From: Bacillota bacterium
GTDB lineage: Bacteria > Bacillota > Bacilli > Bacillales_A > Planococcaceae
DNA length: 64,000 bases
Assembly: GCA_023405135.1 (NCBI GenBank)
Contig: JAEXYZ010000083.1
Coordinates: 3,274-67,273, forward strand
Direction: 5' to 3'
In this document: piece by piece, positions 1 to 7,847 of the stretch
How the letters are laid out: every line of letters begins with the position of its first letter
How positions within the stretch are numbered: the stretch's first letter is position 1
Notes under the pieces: generated by a model
What the model saw: only the letters and a program-made list of their open reading frames with translations
What the model was told of the DNA's origin: nothing
Database searches by the model: none
Position numbers and translations under genes: made by a program

Positions 1-2
1 TA

Positions 3-932
3 AGTTTAGTAATTGGTGTTTTAATAGAAGACGTTGGAGGACAATTATTATTTGTGGTACCGTGGCTTTTTGCCGTAATGACTTTCATAGGCAGTTTAAG
101 TATGAATTTTCAAGGATTACGGAGCTTTACAAAATATCCAATTGTAATTTTGATTACCATTGCTTTTTTACATATCCTTATGCCGGTATGGGCGTATTTT
201 GTAGCAACTATATTTTTTAATGATCATCTATTGACAATTGGCTTTATATTATCAGTTGCAGTACCAACAGGGGTTACAAGTTTTATTTGGGTTAGTATTT
301 GTAGAGGCAATATTCCACTTTGTTTGTCGATTATTTTAATTGATACGATTTTAGCCCCTATTATTTTACCATTATTAGTTCATGTTGTTGTTGGACAAAA
401 AATCGAAATTGAGACAATGTCTATTATGCTTGATTTACTCTGGATGATTTTATTACCATCTATCGTAGGTGTATTAGTAAACGAGTGGACAAAAGGAAAT
501 GTAGTGAATACTGTTGTTAAGACTCTCGCTCCATTTCAGAAAATAAGTTTGTTTTTAATTGTGATGATTAACGGTAGTGTAATTGCACCATATTTAAAAG
601 ACATTACATGGGAAACAGTTGGTATCATTTTTGTTGTATTACTTTTATCAATTTCAGGCTACGTAATCTGTTTAGTACTAGGTCATTACCTATTTAAAAA
701 TCCTAGTATTATTACGACAGTAGTTTTCACAGGCGGCATGCGAAATATCTCGGTTGGTGTTGTTATCGCAAGTACTTACTTCCCAGCAAAAGTAGTGATG
801 CCTGTAGTATTTGGTATGTTATTTCAGCAAGTGTTAGCATCACAATTTAATAGAATAATTGAAAAATATAAGATGAGATATTTTATAAAGTTGGAGGAAT
901 CGGGTCAAATGGGAAGAATTTCTGCCAACTAG
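3..932 (+). CDS. Bile acid:sodium symporter (BASS) family transporter, 5' partial
   Basis: A polytopic membrane protein with about eight to nine hydrophobic segments and the Gly/Asn-rich stretches of the BASS/SBF family, which imports organic anions with Na+. The motif FTGGMRNISVGVV near the C-terminus matches the family core helix. The reading frame is open to the window edge. A GTG at 54 is preceded by a GGAGG-like run at 36-40, but family members carry more N-terminal sequence and the in-frame upstream residues (VIGVLIEDVGG) look coding. I therefore treat the gene as truncated by the window. The substrate cannot be told. Confidence 0.75.
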   Translation, partial: SLVIGVLIEDVGGQLLFVVPWLFAVMTFIGSLSMNFQGLRSFTKYPIVILITIAFLHILMPVWAYFVATIFFNDHLLTIGFILSVAVPTGVTSFIWVSICRGNIPLCLSIILIDTILAPIILPLLVHVVVGQKIEIETMSIMLDLLWMILLPSIVGVLVNEWTKGNVVNTVVKTLAPFQKISLFLIVMINGSVIAPYLKDITWETVGIIFVVLLLSISGYVICLVLGHYLFKNPSIITTVVFTGGMRNISVGVVIASTYFPAKVVMPVVFGMLFQQVLASQFNRIIEKYKMRYFIKLEESGQMGRISAN

Positions 933-939
933 TAAAAAC

Positions 940-981
940 AAGGGTGTTAGCTCCAAAACAAAACAAGGAGTTAACACCCTT
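940..981 (+). terminator. Hairpin after the BASS transporter gene
   Basis: Inverted repeat of 15 bases (AAGGGTGTTAGCTCC with GGAGTTAACACCCTT) around a 12-base A-rich loop, 8 bases after the stop codon. The T tract is weak, so termination efficiency is uncertain. Confidence 0.6.
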
Positions 982-1293
982 CTAATTTAGTTAAAAGTAC
1001 AATCTTTTCTCATAAAGGTGCTGAATTATGAGTTTGTTAAAAATAACCAATTTTATTCCGATTCAGAAGTTTTGTGGTGGGGATGAGCTAGGTTAATTTT
1101 CTTAAGAGGATTTTTTACTTACTATAATTCTTTTAGTATTCTCGTCTTTTCACTTTTATCGAATTATCGTAAGCAATTTTAGTATATGTAATATCGTAAT
1201 AAAGACTTAGATATAAGTTTATATATTGTTGAAAGTAAAGGGGGAGAATCTTAAAGAAAATGAATACATTAATATAAAAAAAGGGGAATTACC
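982..1293. other. Non-coding gap
   Basis: About 310 AT-rich bases with no credible ORF. The only clear signal is the GGGG-type ribosome site just before 1294. No promoter of good quality was recognised. Confidence 0.5.
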
Positions 1294-1530
1294 ATGCTGC
1301 TAAAAATTTATAAAATCATTCACATTTTATGGACTGGGATATTCGCTTTTTTCATCTCCATCCCTATTCTAGAACGAGGTAGTATGCAAAGGGATGTTAT
1401 AGACGATGCTTTATTTATAGCGTTATGGATAATAGGAGTATTATTTTTATTTAATAAAAAGCTTATGAAGTTTGGATTTATACTAACATTACTGCCCTTA
1501 ATATTTGCGATCCTCCCTTATATATTATAA
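1294..1530 (+). CDS. Small hypothetical membrane protein (78 aa)
   Basis: I do not recognise this protein. It has three hydrophobic segments at roughly residues 8-24, 38-53 and 59-77, with short charged loops (ERGSMQRD, KKLMK). The ribosome site AAGGGGAA lies 9 bases before the ATG. It stands alone, upstream of the SRPBCC/arsR pair. The ribosome site and consistent hydrophobic pattern suggest it is real. Confidence 0.55.
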   Translation: MLLKIYKIIHILWTGIFAFFISIPILERGSMQRDVIDDALFIALWIIGVLFLFNKKLMKFGFILTLLPLIFAILPYIL

Positions 1531-1543
1531 GAAGCATTGTAGT

Positions 1544-1594
1544 TTGACATAACACCTTTAGGTTATATATTATCTTTATAACACCAAAAGGTTA
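1544..1594 (+). promoter_or_regulatory. Promoter with two tandem operator-like palindromes for the SRPBCC-arsR operon
   Basis: TTGACA (1544-1549) is followed after 16 bases by TATATT (1566-1571). The spacer is filled by TAACACCTTTAGGTTA (1550-1565), and a near copy, TAACACCAAAAGGTTA, lies at 1579-1594. The copies start 29 bases apart. Both have TAAC(A)CC...GGTTA symmetry, as expected for an ArsR-family dimer that represses its own operon. The assignment to the downstream regulator is inference. Confidence 0.6.
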
Positions 1595-1619
1595 CATATT
1601 AAAAAAGGAGCAAATAACA

Positions 1620-2048
1620 ATGACAAATAATGAAAAAAATTTACCTGAAATTATTCAAACTGTAACGGTTCAGGCTCCAATACAAAAAGTATGGGATTAT
1701 GTATCAACAGCTGAAGGTATTGCTGAGTGGTTTATGCCAAGTGATTTTCAACCGATGGAAGGTTTTACATTTACAATTCAATCACCATTCGGCCCATCAT
1801 CATGTAAGGTGATTGAAATTGATGAACCTAATAAAATTTCTTTTGAATGGGATACAGATGGTTGGGTCGTGACTTTTTTATTAAAAGAAATTGACAATGC
1901 AACTGAATTTACACTTATTCATGGTGGATGGAAAGAAGAAGGTACAATTGTGCCAAAAGCTCAAAGACCAAACACTGAAATTCGCAATACGATGAATCAA
2001 GGCTGGGCTGGAATTGTACAAAAACTAAAACAAGTGGTGGAAGGGTAA
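1620..2048 (+). CDS. SRPBCC (AHSA1/CalC-like) domain protein
   Basis: A 142-residue START/Bet v1-like protein of the activator-of-Hsp90-ATPase homologue family. The family marks are an N-terminal strand with the APIQKVWDYVSTAEGIAEWF segment (residues 19-38) and the C-terminal long helix (NQGWAGIVQKLKQVVE). These fold into a hydrophobic ligand pocket; the ligand is unknown. The stop codon overlaps the start of the ArsR gene (TAATG), so the pair is translationally coupled. This two-gene arrangement is common in Firmicutes. An AAGGAG ribosome site precedes the ATG. Confidence 0.85.
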   Translation: MTNNEKNLPEIIQTVTVQAPIQKVWDYVSTAEGIAEWFMPSDFQPMEGFTFTIQSPFGPSSCKVIEIDEPNKISFEWDTDGWVVTFLLKEIDNATEFTLIHGGWKEEGTIVPKAQRPNTEIRNTMNQGWAGIVQKLKQVVEG

Positions 2049-2383
2049 TGTGCGCGGCCATACAAAAGTATGATGTTTTTCAAGCGATAGCAGATTCTAC
2101 AAGGAGAAGAGTTCTTCATTTATTGTCTGAAAATAGCCAATCAATTGCTGAAATTTCAGCACATTTTGCTATTAGCAGAACAGCGGTTGTAAAGCATTTA
2201 AATGTGTTATCTGAAGCAGGGCTAGTACGAGGAGAAAAGAATGGCCGTGAAAAAATCTATTTTTTACAACCAGAACCGCTAGAAGAATTAAGAGATTGGC
2301 TAAAATACTATGAACAATTCTGGAATAATAAATTAACAAAACTGAAATTTGTAGTGGAAAACGATACATTAAATAATAAATGA
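2048..2383 (+). CDS. ArsR-family winged-helix repressor
   Basis: A 111-residue HTH regulator. The core is FQAIADSTRRRVLHLL, then the recognition region SIAEISAHFAISRTAVVKHLNVLSEAGLV and the wing GREKIYFLQPEPLEELRDWL. There is no cysteine metal site (ELCVCDL type), so it is unlikely to sense metal. It resembles the ArsR proteins encoded beside SRPBCC genes. It overlaps the upstream gene by one base and probably autoregulates through the paired palindromes at 1550-1594. Confidence 0.88.
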   Translation: MCAAIQKYDVFQAIADSTRRRVLHLLSENSQSIAEISAHFAISRTAVVKHLNVLSEAGLVRGEKNGREKIYFLQPEPLEELRDWLKYYEQFWNNKLTKLKFVVENDTLNNK

Positions 2384-2426
2384 TAATTCATTATAATCAA
2401 TTGTAGCGAAATAATTTGCAACTGTA

Positions 2427-2471
2427 AAAAAGAATCTATTTTGGATGAACCCCTCCAAAATAGATTCTTTT
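2427..2471. terminator. Bidirectional terminator
   Basis: An 18-base perfect stem (AAAAGAATCTATTTTGGA paired with its complement ending TTCTTTT) around a 9-base loop, lying between the convergent arsR gene and the minus-strand gene at 2492. T-rich on both strands. Confidence 0.85.
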
Positions 2472-2491
2472 AGTAATTTTTATTGTTCAAT

Positions 2492-2743
2492 TTACCACCA
2501 GAAGCCGCCAGCAAGAGCAATTCCAGCAATTGCACCAAGGGCGATTCCAATTCCTAAGCCACTTCTACCCCAGCCCCAGTAGCCAATGCCATAACCACCG
2601 AAATCACCATCAGGCATAATCCACACCATGTTTCGTTCTACTTTAGTTATTGTTCCAACATGTCTTCGGCCACTTTTTTCTGTAATATGAACTCTTTTAC
2701 CCATATAGCGACAACATTGATCGTATACTTCATGAGGATGCAT
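2492..2743 (-). CDS. Small hypothetical protein with Gly-rich hydrophobic tail (83 aa)
   Basis: I recognise no named family. Residues 1-48 are polar with a short beta-barrel-like pattern (GKRVHITEKSGRRHVGTITK, then MVWIMPDGD), similar in layout to SH3/Sm-like small proteins. Residues 49-83 are Gly/Trp/Ile-rich (YWGWGRSGLGIGIALGAIAG) and may be membrane-associated. A strong AAGGAGGG ribosome site precedes the ATG, so the gene is probably real. It stands alone on the minus strand and ends at the shared terminator. Confidence 0.65.
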   Translation of the reverse strand: MHPHEVYDQCCRYMGKRVHITEKSGRRHVGTITKVERNMVWIMPDGDFGGYGIGYWGWGRSGLGIGIALGAIAGIALAGGFWW

Positions 2744-2848
2744 AGTTTTCCCTCCTTTTTAATCTGACTGCTAATTAATATATGATTTTGTTTTAAGTTG
2801 ACACGAGTTAATAGTCTAAGTCATATGCTAAATAAAAGGAGGAAATAG

Positions 2849-3523
2849 ATGCCAGTAGTTAATACTCTCCCCGAGTTTTATAAATTAAGTAAAATGTCTA
2901 AACAAAGCTTAAAAGAAAATCTAATGAAGGTTCACAGTGAAATTGAGAATCTAAGAAGTTTGTGGAAGGGTCCAGATATTCCCATTTACATTTATCCTTT
3001 AACAAAACATCGCCCCATTATCGATGGAATTGAAGCGAAAAAAAATGGGGTTACTTATAACAATGTGATATTTTTATTTATATCAGCGGAACTAGAGGCA
3101 AAAGAATTAACAGCATTGCTTGCTCATGAGTACCACCATATTTGTAGACTTAATTATTTAAATAAAGCACCCCAGGAAATAGAATTAATTGATTCATTAA
3201 TTATTGAAGGAATGGCAGAGTGGGAAGTTGAGAAATTGTATGGGGAACGATGGCTATCACCATGGACAAAACGATATTCTTTTGACGAAGTGAAGGCGTT
3301 ATGGCAAAAAAGTTTTATTCCTAACTTACACTTACAAGGTGTGAAAAATCATCATTCATTTTTATATGGAGATGAAAAGTTGGGGTTACCGAGGTGGATA
3401 GGGTATTGCTTGGGTTTTCGTATCATTGAATCTTACGTAAATAATGTTGGTCCTATAGAATCAAAATTCTTTTATCAAGTTTCTTCAGATAAAATTCTTG
3501 AAGGATCTGATTTTAAACTATAA
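2849..3523 (+). CDS. DUF2268-family putative zinc metalloprotease
   Basis: A 224-residue protein with the zincin motif HEYHH at residues 93-97 and a downstream acidic segment IIEGMAEWE (Glu120, Glu124) that could give the third zinc ligand. This arrangement fits the DUF2268 family (YjaZ-like) of Bacillus, in which zinc-protease activity is predicted. There is no signal peptide or transmembrane segment, so it is cytosolic. AAAGGAGG precedes the ATG. Monocistronic, ending at a hairpin. Its substrate is unknown. Confidence 0.8.
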   Translation: MPVVNTLPEFYKLSKMSKQSLKENLMKVHSEIENLRSLWKGPDIPIYIYPLTKHRPIIDGIEAKKNGVTYNNVIFLFISAELEAKELTALLAHEYHHICRLNYLNKAPQEIELIDSLIIEGMAEWEVEKLYGERWLSPWTKRYSFDEVKALWQKSFIPNLHLQGVKNHHSFLYGDEKLGLPRWIGYCLGFRIIESYVNNVGPIESKFFYQVSSDKILEGSDFKL

Positions 3524-3528
3524 AGAGT

Positions 3529-3575
3529 GCAAAGGTGAGGTCCAAAACGTCAATCGGGACACCCCTTTGCCTTTT
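3529..3575 (+). terminator. Terminator after the DUF2268 gene
   Basis: Imperfect stem GCAAAGGTGAGGTCC with GGGACACCCCTTTGC, followed by CTTTTATG. Confidence 0.6.
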
Positions 3576-3615
3576 ATGATGTAATCGATTTCCTTAAATA
3601 AATGCTAACATAAAA

Positions 3616-4014
3616 TTAATTAGCTAGATTTTGTATAATTTGAGAGACCATAAACACTAATAAACTAAAAATTATAGCAGCGAACATCAAATCAAGGGGT
3701 TCAAACACTATGAAACCTTGAACTATTCCAACAATTCCTATTATTAAAAAAAGTAATATAAACACATAAGAAATAGCTAAAGATAATTTAATTTTCCCTA
3801 AAATTCGTTGATCGGCTACAACATAACTACTATTCCATCCATCATTTTTTTTATCAATTAAAAATCGAATAACTTGGTATCCTAAAGCAAGGGCACTTAT
3901 CGTCCATATAATCCACAGTTTGTTCCCTGTAGTATAAGTAGAGTAACTCAAATATCCAGATGAGAAGAATAAATACAAATAAAAAATTAAGATTGTCCAC
4001 TTTTTTGAACGCAT
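3616..4014 (-). CDS. Four-helix membrane protein paired with an XRE regulator
   Basis: An integral membrane protein of about 132 residues with four hydrophobic segments (near residues 7-25, 32-50, 75-100 and 105-128), resembling the DUF2178-type proteins often encoded directly after a short XRE repressor. I chose the ATG at 4014 because the AAAGGAGA ribosome site lies 8-9 bases before it; an in-frame GTG at 4032 would overlap that site. Its gene starts 21 bases after the regulator's stop, so the two are an operon. Function unknown. Confidence 0.7.
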   Translation of the reverse strand: MRSKKWTILIFYLYLFFSSGYLSYSTYTTGNKLWIIWTISALALGYQVIRFLIDKKNDGWNSSYVVADQRILGKIKLSLAISYVFILLFLIIGIVGIVQGFIVFEPLDLMFAAIIFSLLVFMVSQIIQNLAN

Positions 4015-4035
4015 ACACATTTCTCCTTTCACTCA

Positions 4036-4254
4036 TCATTCTAGTTCATCATCAAAAAAGAATAATTTCTCAACGGGTTCGTTAAAGACAGAAGAGATCA
4101 TTAATACAACGCCAATTGAAGGTTCATATTTTTGTTTTTCAATTGCAATAACGGTTTGTCTGTGTACACCAATTTTTTCTGCAAATTCTTCTTGGGTAAA
4201 ATCAAACATCCTTCGATAAAGACGTACATTGTTCTTTACTTTGCCTTTTTTCAA
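4036..4254 (-). CDS. Short XRE/Cro-type HTH regulator (about 72 aa)
   Basis: A compact YozG-like HTH_3 protein: LYRRMFDFTQEEFAEKIGVH, then RQTVIAIEKQKYEPSIGVVL, ending in FFFDDELE. I place the start at TTG 4254, because GAGGTGGGA lies just upstream of it and the family begins with Lys-rich residues. The ATG at 4284 has no ribosome site and lies inside a palindrome. It probably represses its own operon, which includes the adjacent membrane protein gene, through the tandem sites at 4270-4308. Confidence 0.82.
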   Translation of the reverse strand: MKKGKVKNNVRLYRRMFDFTQEEFAEKIGVHRQTVIAIEKQKYEPSIGVVLMISSVFNEPVEKLFFFDDELE

Positions 4255-4269
4255 TTGTCCCACCTCTAA

Positions 4270-4308
4270 TGTATACTGTATCATACAAAATGTATTAAAA
4301 ACTATACA
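4270..4308 (-). promoter_or_regulatory. Tandem TGTAT-N8-ATACA operators upstream of the XRE gene
   Basis: Two 18-base palindromes with identical half-sites occur at 4270-4287 (TGTATACTGTATCATACA) and 4291-4308 (TGTATTAAAAACTATACA). Their centres are 21 bp apart, two helical turns. The position directly upstream of the regulator gene suggests autoregulation. Confidence 0.65.
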
Positions 4309-4425
4309 TTTCAGAAAATTTTAACATTAATTATGTGAAATTGTTGTTTTCCAATTAATTAACGAATGACTTAAACTTCATTTCACATTAAAATGGGAAT
4401 TTAAATTTATAAAATTCAGAATATA

Positions 4426-4454
4426 TTGACTTTTAATCTAGTAGTACATAAACT
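4426..4454 (+). promoter_or_regulatory. Sigma-A promoter for the Rieske oxygenase gene
   Basis: TTGACT (4426-4431), 17-base spacer, TAAACT (4449-4454), about 40 bases before the start codon. Confidence 0.6.
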
Positions 4455-4495
4455 AATAGTTATATAAAAAACTATATTAAAAAAATAGGAAGGAA

Positions 4496-5482
4496 GTGAG
4501 TGGTTTGTTAATTGACGATCAAGTTTTACGAAGTAACTGGATAGTTGCTTGTAAAGAAGAGGATTTGAAGGAAGAACCAATTCAAGCATTGATACTTGGT
4601 GAGCGAGTCGTACTGTATAGAAGTGAAGAGGGTGTTCATGCATTTAAAGATTTGTGTATTCATCGAGGTGCTCCGCTATCCCTTGGAAAGATAAAAGATG
4701 GTTGTCTAGTTTGTCCGTACCATGGCTGGGAATACAATTCTAAAGGTGAATGTGTAAAAATCCCTCAACTCCCTGAAGGAACCCCAATTACAACAAAAGC
4801 AAAAGCCCTCCCTTATGGTTGTAAAGTTGCGTATGGTTTTGTTTGGGTGAATTTAAATAATAACGAACCTGACCTATTTAAATATCCTGAATACATAGAT
4901 TCAAATCATCGTAATGTTATATGGGGTCCGCAAAGTGTAAAAGCAAATCCACCACGCATTATTGAAAATTTCCTGGATGTAAGCCATTTGGCATTTATCC
5001 ACGAAGGATTTTTAGGTGTCCAAGAAAAACCTCTTATTAATGACTACAAAGTCCATACAGTTGATAATCAGATATATACAGATGAAATAATCGTTTACCA
5101 ACCGGATTCTGATGGCACAGGCATTGCTAAAGATGTACTTTATACATATGAAGTGCTAAATCCGCTAACTGCTCGATTTTCAAAACGTGATCCGATAACA
5201 AATAATCGATTTACGATGTTTATGACAGTTCTTCCGGTCGGGGAGTGTGATTGCATTGTTTATGGTGTTGAATCATTTAACTATGATATTGGGCAAACTG
5301 ATGAAGAAGTGATCGAATTTCAGAATACAATTTTTGCTCAAGATAAACCGATAGTGGAAAACCAAAAACCAGAGGAATTGCCGTTAGATTTACAAGTAGA
5401 GCTTTCATTAAAATTTGACCGTTTAAGCATAGCGTATCGAAAATATTTAAAAGGGCAAGGAGTAACATTAGGAGTTGAGTAA
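4496..5482 (+). CDS. Rieske-type ring-hydroxylating oxygenase, alpha subunit
   Basis: A 328-residue non-heme iron oxygenase. The Rieske [2Fe-2S] ligands are Cys54-x-His56 (CIHRGAPLSLG) and Cys73-x2-His76 (CPYHGW). The mononuclear iron site is visible as NFLDVSHLAFIH, with Asp161, His164 and His169 (D-x2-H-x4-H). It is closest in layout to the vanillate demethylase/PobA-like single-component alpha subunits that insert O2 into aromatic substrates. No reductase or ferredoxin gene is adjacent, so electrons must come from elsewhere. The GTG at 4496 sits on the AAGGAAG ribosome site; TTG 4505 is an equally likely start. Confidence 0.85.
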   Translation: MSGLLIDDQVLRSNWIVACKEEDLKEEPIQALILGERVVLYRSEEGVHAFKDLCIHRGAPLSLGKIKDGCLVCPYHGWEYNSKGECVKIPQLPEGTPITTKAKALPYGCKVAYGFVWVNLNNNEPDLFKYPEYIDSNHRNVIWGPQSVKANPPRIIENFLDVSHLAFIHEGFLGVQEKPLINDYKVHTVDNQIYTDEIIVYQPDSDGTGIAKDVLYTYEVLNPLTARFSKRDPITNNRFTMFMTVLPVGECDCIVYGVESFNYDIGQTDEEVIEFQNTIFAQDKPIVENQKPEELPLDLQVELSLKFDRLSIAYRKYLKGQGVTLGVE

Positions 5483-5490
5483 AACTGTAA

Positions 5491-5718
5491 GGGACTGCTC
5501 CAAAACTGAAAATTTCGGGATAGTCAGTCTACTATCTTCCTTTAAACATTGCTCCTGCGGTACTTTGTATCCTCGTCGCAGAAAACATTGCTCCTGCGGT
5601 ACTTTGTATCCTCGTCGCAGAAAATACTGCTCCTGCGGTAGTCACGTTAAAACGCCACCATCCTTGTCGCAATTTATCTGTACCTAAAGTGAAGCGTCAG
5701 ATACAAAGGAGCAGTCCC
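5491..5718. repeat. MITE-like element with 11-bp inverted ends
   Basis: GGGACTGCTCC (5491-5501) and its exact complement GGAGCAGTCCC (5708-5718) bound a 228-bp non-coding block. A second inverted pair, TTTCGGGA (5513-5520) and TCCCGAAA (5715-5722), overlaps the right end. The interior carries a 39-bp tandem repeat. There is no transposase. It could be a miniature mobile element or a large intergenic hairpin. Confidence 0.55.
5544..5640 (+). repeat. 39-bp tandem repeat, about 2.5 copies
   Basis: The unit begins AAACATTGCTCCTGCGGTAC and continues with a TTGTATCC-TCGTCGCAG tail. It starts at 5544 and 5583, with a partial diverged copy from 5622. The period is exactly 39 bases, so a spurious Cys/Arg-rich ORF runs through it. 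Its core GCTCCTGC reappears at 12874, 15285 and in the terminal repeat of the window. Confidence 0.8.
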
Positions 5719-6045
5719 GAAATGACTTTTCGAATGGCTCCTTTTCCACTCTTCATGAAGCAATTTTCTATAAAAAACGTAATTTTACTTGTCAAGGTAC
5801 GAAAGGTTTGAAAATTCTAAAAACTTATTTGCGGCTTATCTCTATTATTTTTTCCAAAACTCTCCTAAACCTTATTGTACCAACAATCTTGTGGACATTT
5901 TTTTACGATACTAAAAGTTCAATTCGTCACATAAAATATATAAATTGTTCACTAAATTGTAACATTTATATATTGCAAAATGGTTTTCGCTTTATATTGA
6001 AGGTGATATCCATGTAACATATTAGTGAAGGGAGGAATTTTATAG
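5719..6045. other. Non-coding gap before the opuC operon
   Basis: AT-rich. It holds only weak promoter-like hexamers and the GGGAGG ribosome site at about 6031. A TTG-initiated ORF at 5808 has no ribosome site or family resemblance and is not called. Confidence 0.4.
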
Positions 6046-7203
6046 ATGTTACAAATTGAAAATTTAACAAAAGTTTATCGTGGAGGTAAAGTTGCTGTAG
6101 ATAAATTAAACCTCACGATTGAACAAGGGGAATTTATTGCTTTTATAGGAACGAGTGGGAGTGGGAAAACAACGGCACTTCGAATGATTAATAGAATGGT
6201 AGAGCCTACAGGAGGGAAATTGACCTTAAACGGCAAAGATATCACGAAAATGAATGCCGTAACATTACGAAGGAGTATAGGCTACGTTATTCAGCAAATT
6301 GGGTTGATGCCACATATGACGATACGAGATAATATTACGCTCGTCCCACATTTATTAAAATGGCCGCAAGAAAAGAAAGATGCAACAGCACGCCGTTTAA
6401 TTGAACTTGTTAATTTACCCCCATCCTATTTAGACTACTATCCAGCACAACTATCAGGTGGTCAACAACAGCGTATAGGTGTTTTACGCGCACTTGCTGC
6501 AAATCAAGATATTATTTTAATGGATGAACCATTCGGTGCCCTTGACCCCATTACACGTGATACACTTCAAGATCTCATCAAAGATATTCAGCAACGTTTA
6601 AATAAAACGATTATATTCGTTACCCATGATATGGATGAAGCGATTAAACTTGCTGACCGCATTGCGATAATGCATGAAGGGAAATTAATTCAATTCGATA
6701 CACCCGATAACATTTTGGCTAACCCAGCGAATGATTTTGTTAAGGAATTTATCGGATCTCATCGACTTATTCAACAAAAACCAAATATTAAAACTGTTGA
6801 TGAAGTTATGATTAAACCGATTTCAATTACAATTGAAAAAAGTCTAGATGAGGCTATTCGTTTAATGGTAGAGAAACGAGTAGATACATTATTTGTAACA
6901 GATGGCGACAATCGACTACAAGGCTATTTAGATGTAGAAAGCTTTACTGGTGCACGTAAACAAAAGAAAAGTGTTTCTGAAGTATTTGAAAAAGACGTCT
7001 TTTACGTGAAAACTGGTTCGAAATTACAGGATTCAGTCCGCAGAATTTTAAAGCGTAACTTAAAAAATATCCCTGTCGTCGATGAGGAGCACCGATTAGT
7101 CGGTTTAGTTACACGAGCAAACATTGTAGATATCGTTTATGACACTATTTGGGGTGATGAAGAAACAGAAGTGCAACAACCAAAGGAGATGATTCGTGAA
7201 TGA
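6046..7203 (+). CDS. opuCA: OpuC-type osmoprotectant ABC transporter, ATP-binding subunit
   Basis: A 385-residue ATPase that powers uptake of compatible solutes (glycine betaine, carnitine, choline family). Walker A is GTSGSGKTT (about 36-44), the signature LSGGQQQR, Walker B IILMDEP and the H-loop VTHD. Residues about 250-375 form two CBS domains (VDEVMIKPISI..., VSEVFEKDVFYV...), the module that couples OpuCA-type ATPases to ionic strength or nucleotide sensing. GGGAGG precedes the ATG. First gene of a four-gene operon; its stop overlaps the start of the permease gene. Confidence 0.9.
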   Translation: MLQIENLTKVYRGGKVAVDKLNLTIEQGEFIAFIGTSGSGKTTALRMINRMVEPTGGKLTLNGKDITKMNAVTLRRSIGYVIQQIGLMPHMTIRDNITLVPHLLKWPQEKKDATARRLIELVNLPPSYLDYYPAQLSGGQQQRIGVLRALAANQDIILMDEPFGALDPITRDTLQDLIKDIQQRLNKTIIFVTHDMDEAIKLADRIAIMHEGKLIQFDTPDNILANPANDFVKEFIGSHRLIQQKPNIKTVDEVMIKPISITIEKSLDEAIRLMVEKRVDTLFVTDGDNRLQGYLDVESFTGARKQKKSVSEVFEKDVFYVKTGSKLQDSVRRILKRNLKNIPVVDEEHRLVGLVTRANIVDIVYDTIWGDEETEVQQPKEMIRE

Positions 7204-7847
7204 TTTCCTTTTTCACTGAAAACAGCTTTGAAATTTTATTAAAAACGTGGGAACATTTTTATATCTCAATGATTGCCCTATTTCTAGGAGTTATTATTGC
7301 AGTTCCTACAGGTATTCTTTTATCGAAAACAAAATTTACCGCAAAAATAGTTTTAAGTATTACGAGTGTTTTGCAAACTGTACCTTCATTAGCTTTACTC
7401 GCAGTTATGATTCCATTTATGGGTGTAGGTAAAGTACCAGCAATAGTAGCGTTATGTATTTATTCTTTATTACCAATTTTGAATAATACGTTTATTGGTA
7501 TGCAATCAGTAAATGAAAATACAAAAGGTGCAGGTATAGCAATGGGTATGACAACATTTCAGTCCATTTTACTTGTTGAATTACCCCTTGCAATACCAGT
7601 AATTATGTCTGGAATACGACTTTCGGCAGTATACGTTATCTCGTGGGCAACACTTGCTTCATATATTGGTGCAGGTGGTTTAGGAGATTTCATTTTTAAT
7701 GGATTAAATTTATATCAAACTGAACTGATTGTTGGTGGGGCAATTATTGTTACATTACTTGCGCTACTGGCTGATTTCATATTAGGAAAGCTAGAAAAAT
7801 GGGTAACACCAAAAGGGCTTAAGGTTGAGGGAGGGCGAGCATCATGA
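7200..7847 (+). CDS. opuCB: OpuC-type osmoprotectant permease (first)
   Basis: A 215-residue permease with five to six transmembrane helices and the ABC permease EAA-like loop (GAGIAMGMTTFQSILLVELPLAIPVI). It forms the membrane channel with the second permease at 8761. Overlaps both neighbours by 4 bases (ATGA), which implies translational coupling. Length matches OpuCB/OpuBB. Confidence 0.9.
   Translation: MISFFTENSFEILLKTWEHFYISMIALFLGVIIAVPTGILLSKTKFTAKIVLSITSVLQTVPSLALLAVMIPFMGVGKVPAIVALCIYSLLPILNNTFIGMQSVNENTKGAGIAMGMTTFQSILLVELPLAIPVIMSGIRLSAVYVISWATLASYIGAGGLGDFIFNGLNLYQTELIVGGAIIVTLLALLADFILGKLEKWVTPKGLKVEGGRAS

Noticed and set aside
5544..5640. Possible CRISPR array
   Set aside because: Repeat units are directly adjacent with no variable spacers, and no cas genes are present.
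5475..5687. ORF rich in Cys/Arg with repeated CSCGTLYPRRRK
   Set aside because: Produced by the 39-bp (13-codon) tandem repeat; no ribosome site and no family.
5808..6017. 69-codon TTG-initiated ORF upstream of opuCA
   Set aside because: No ribosome site, biased AT-rich composition, no recognisable domain.
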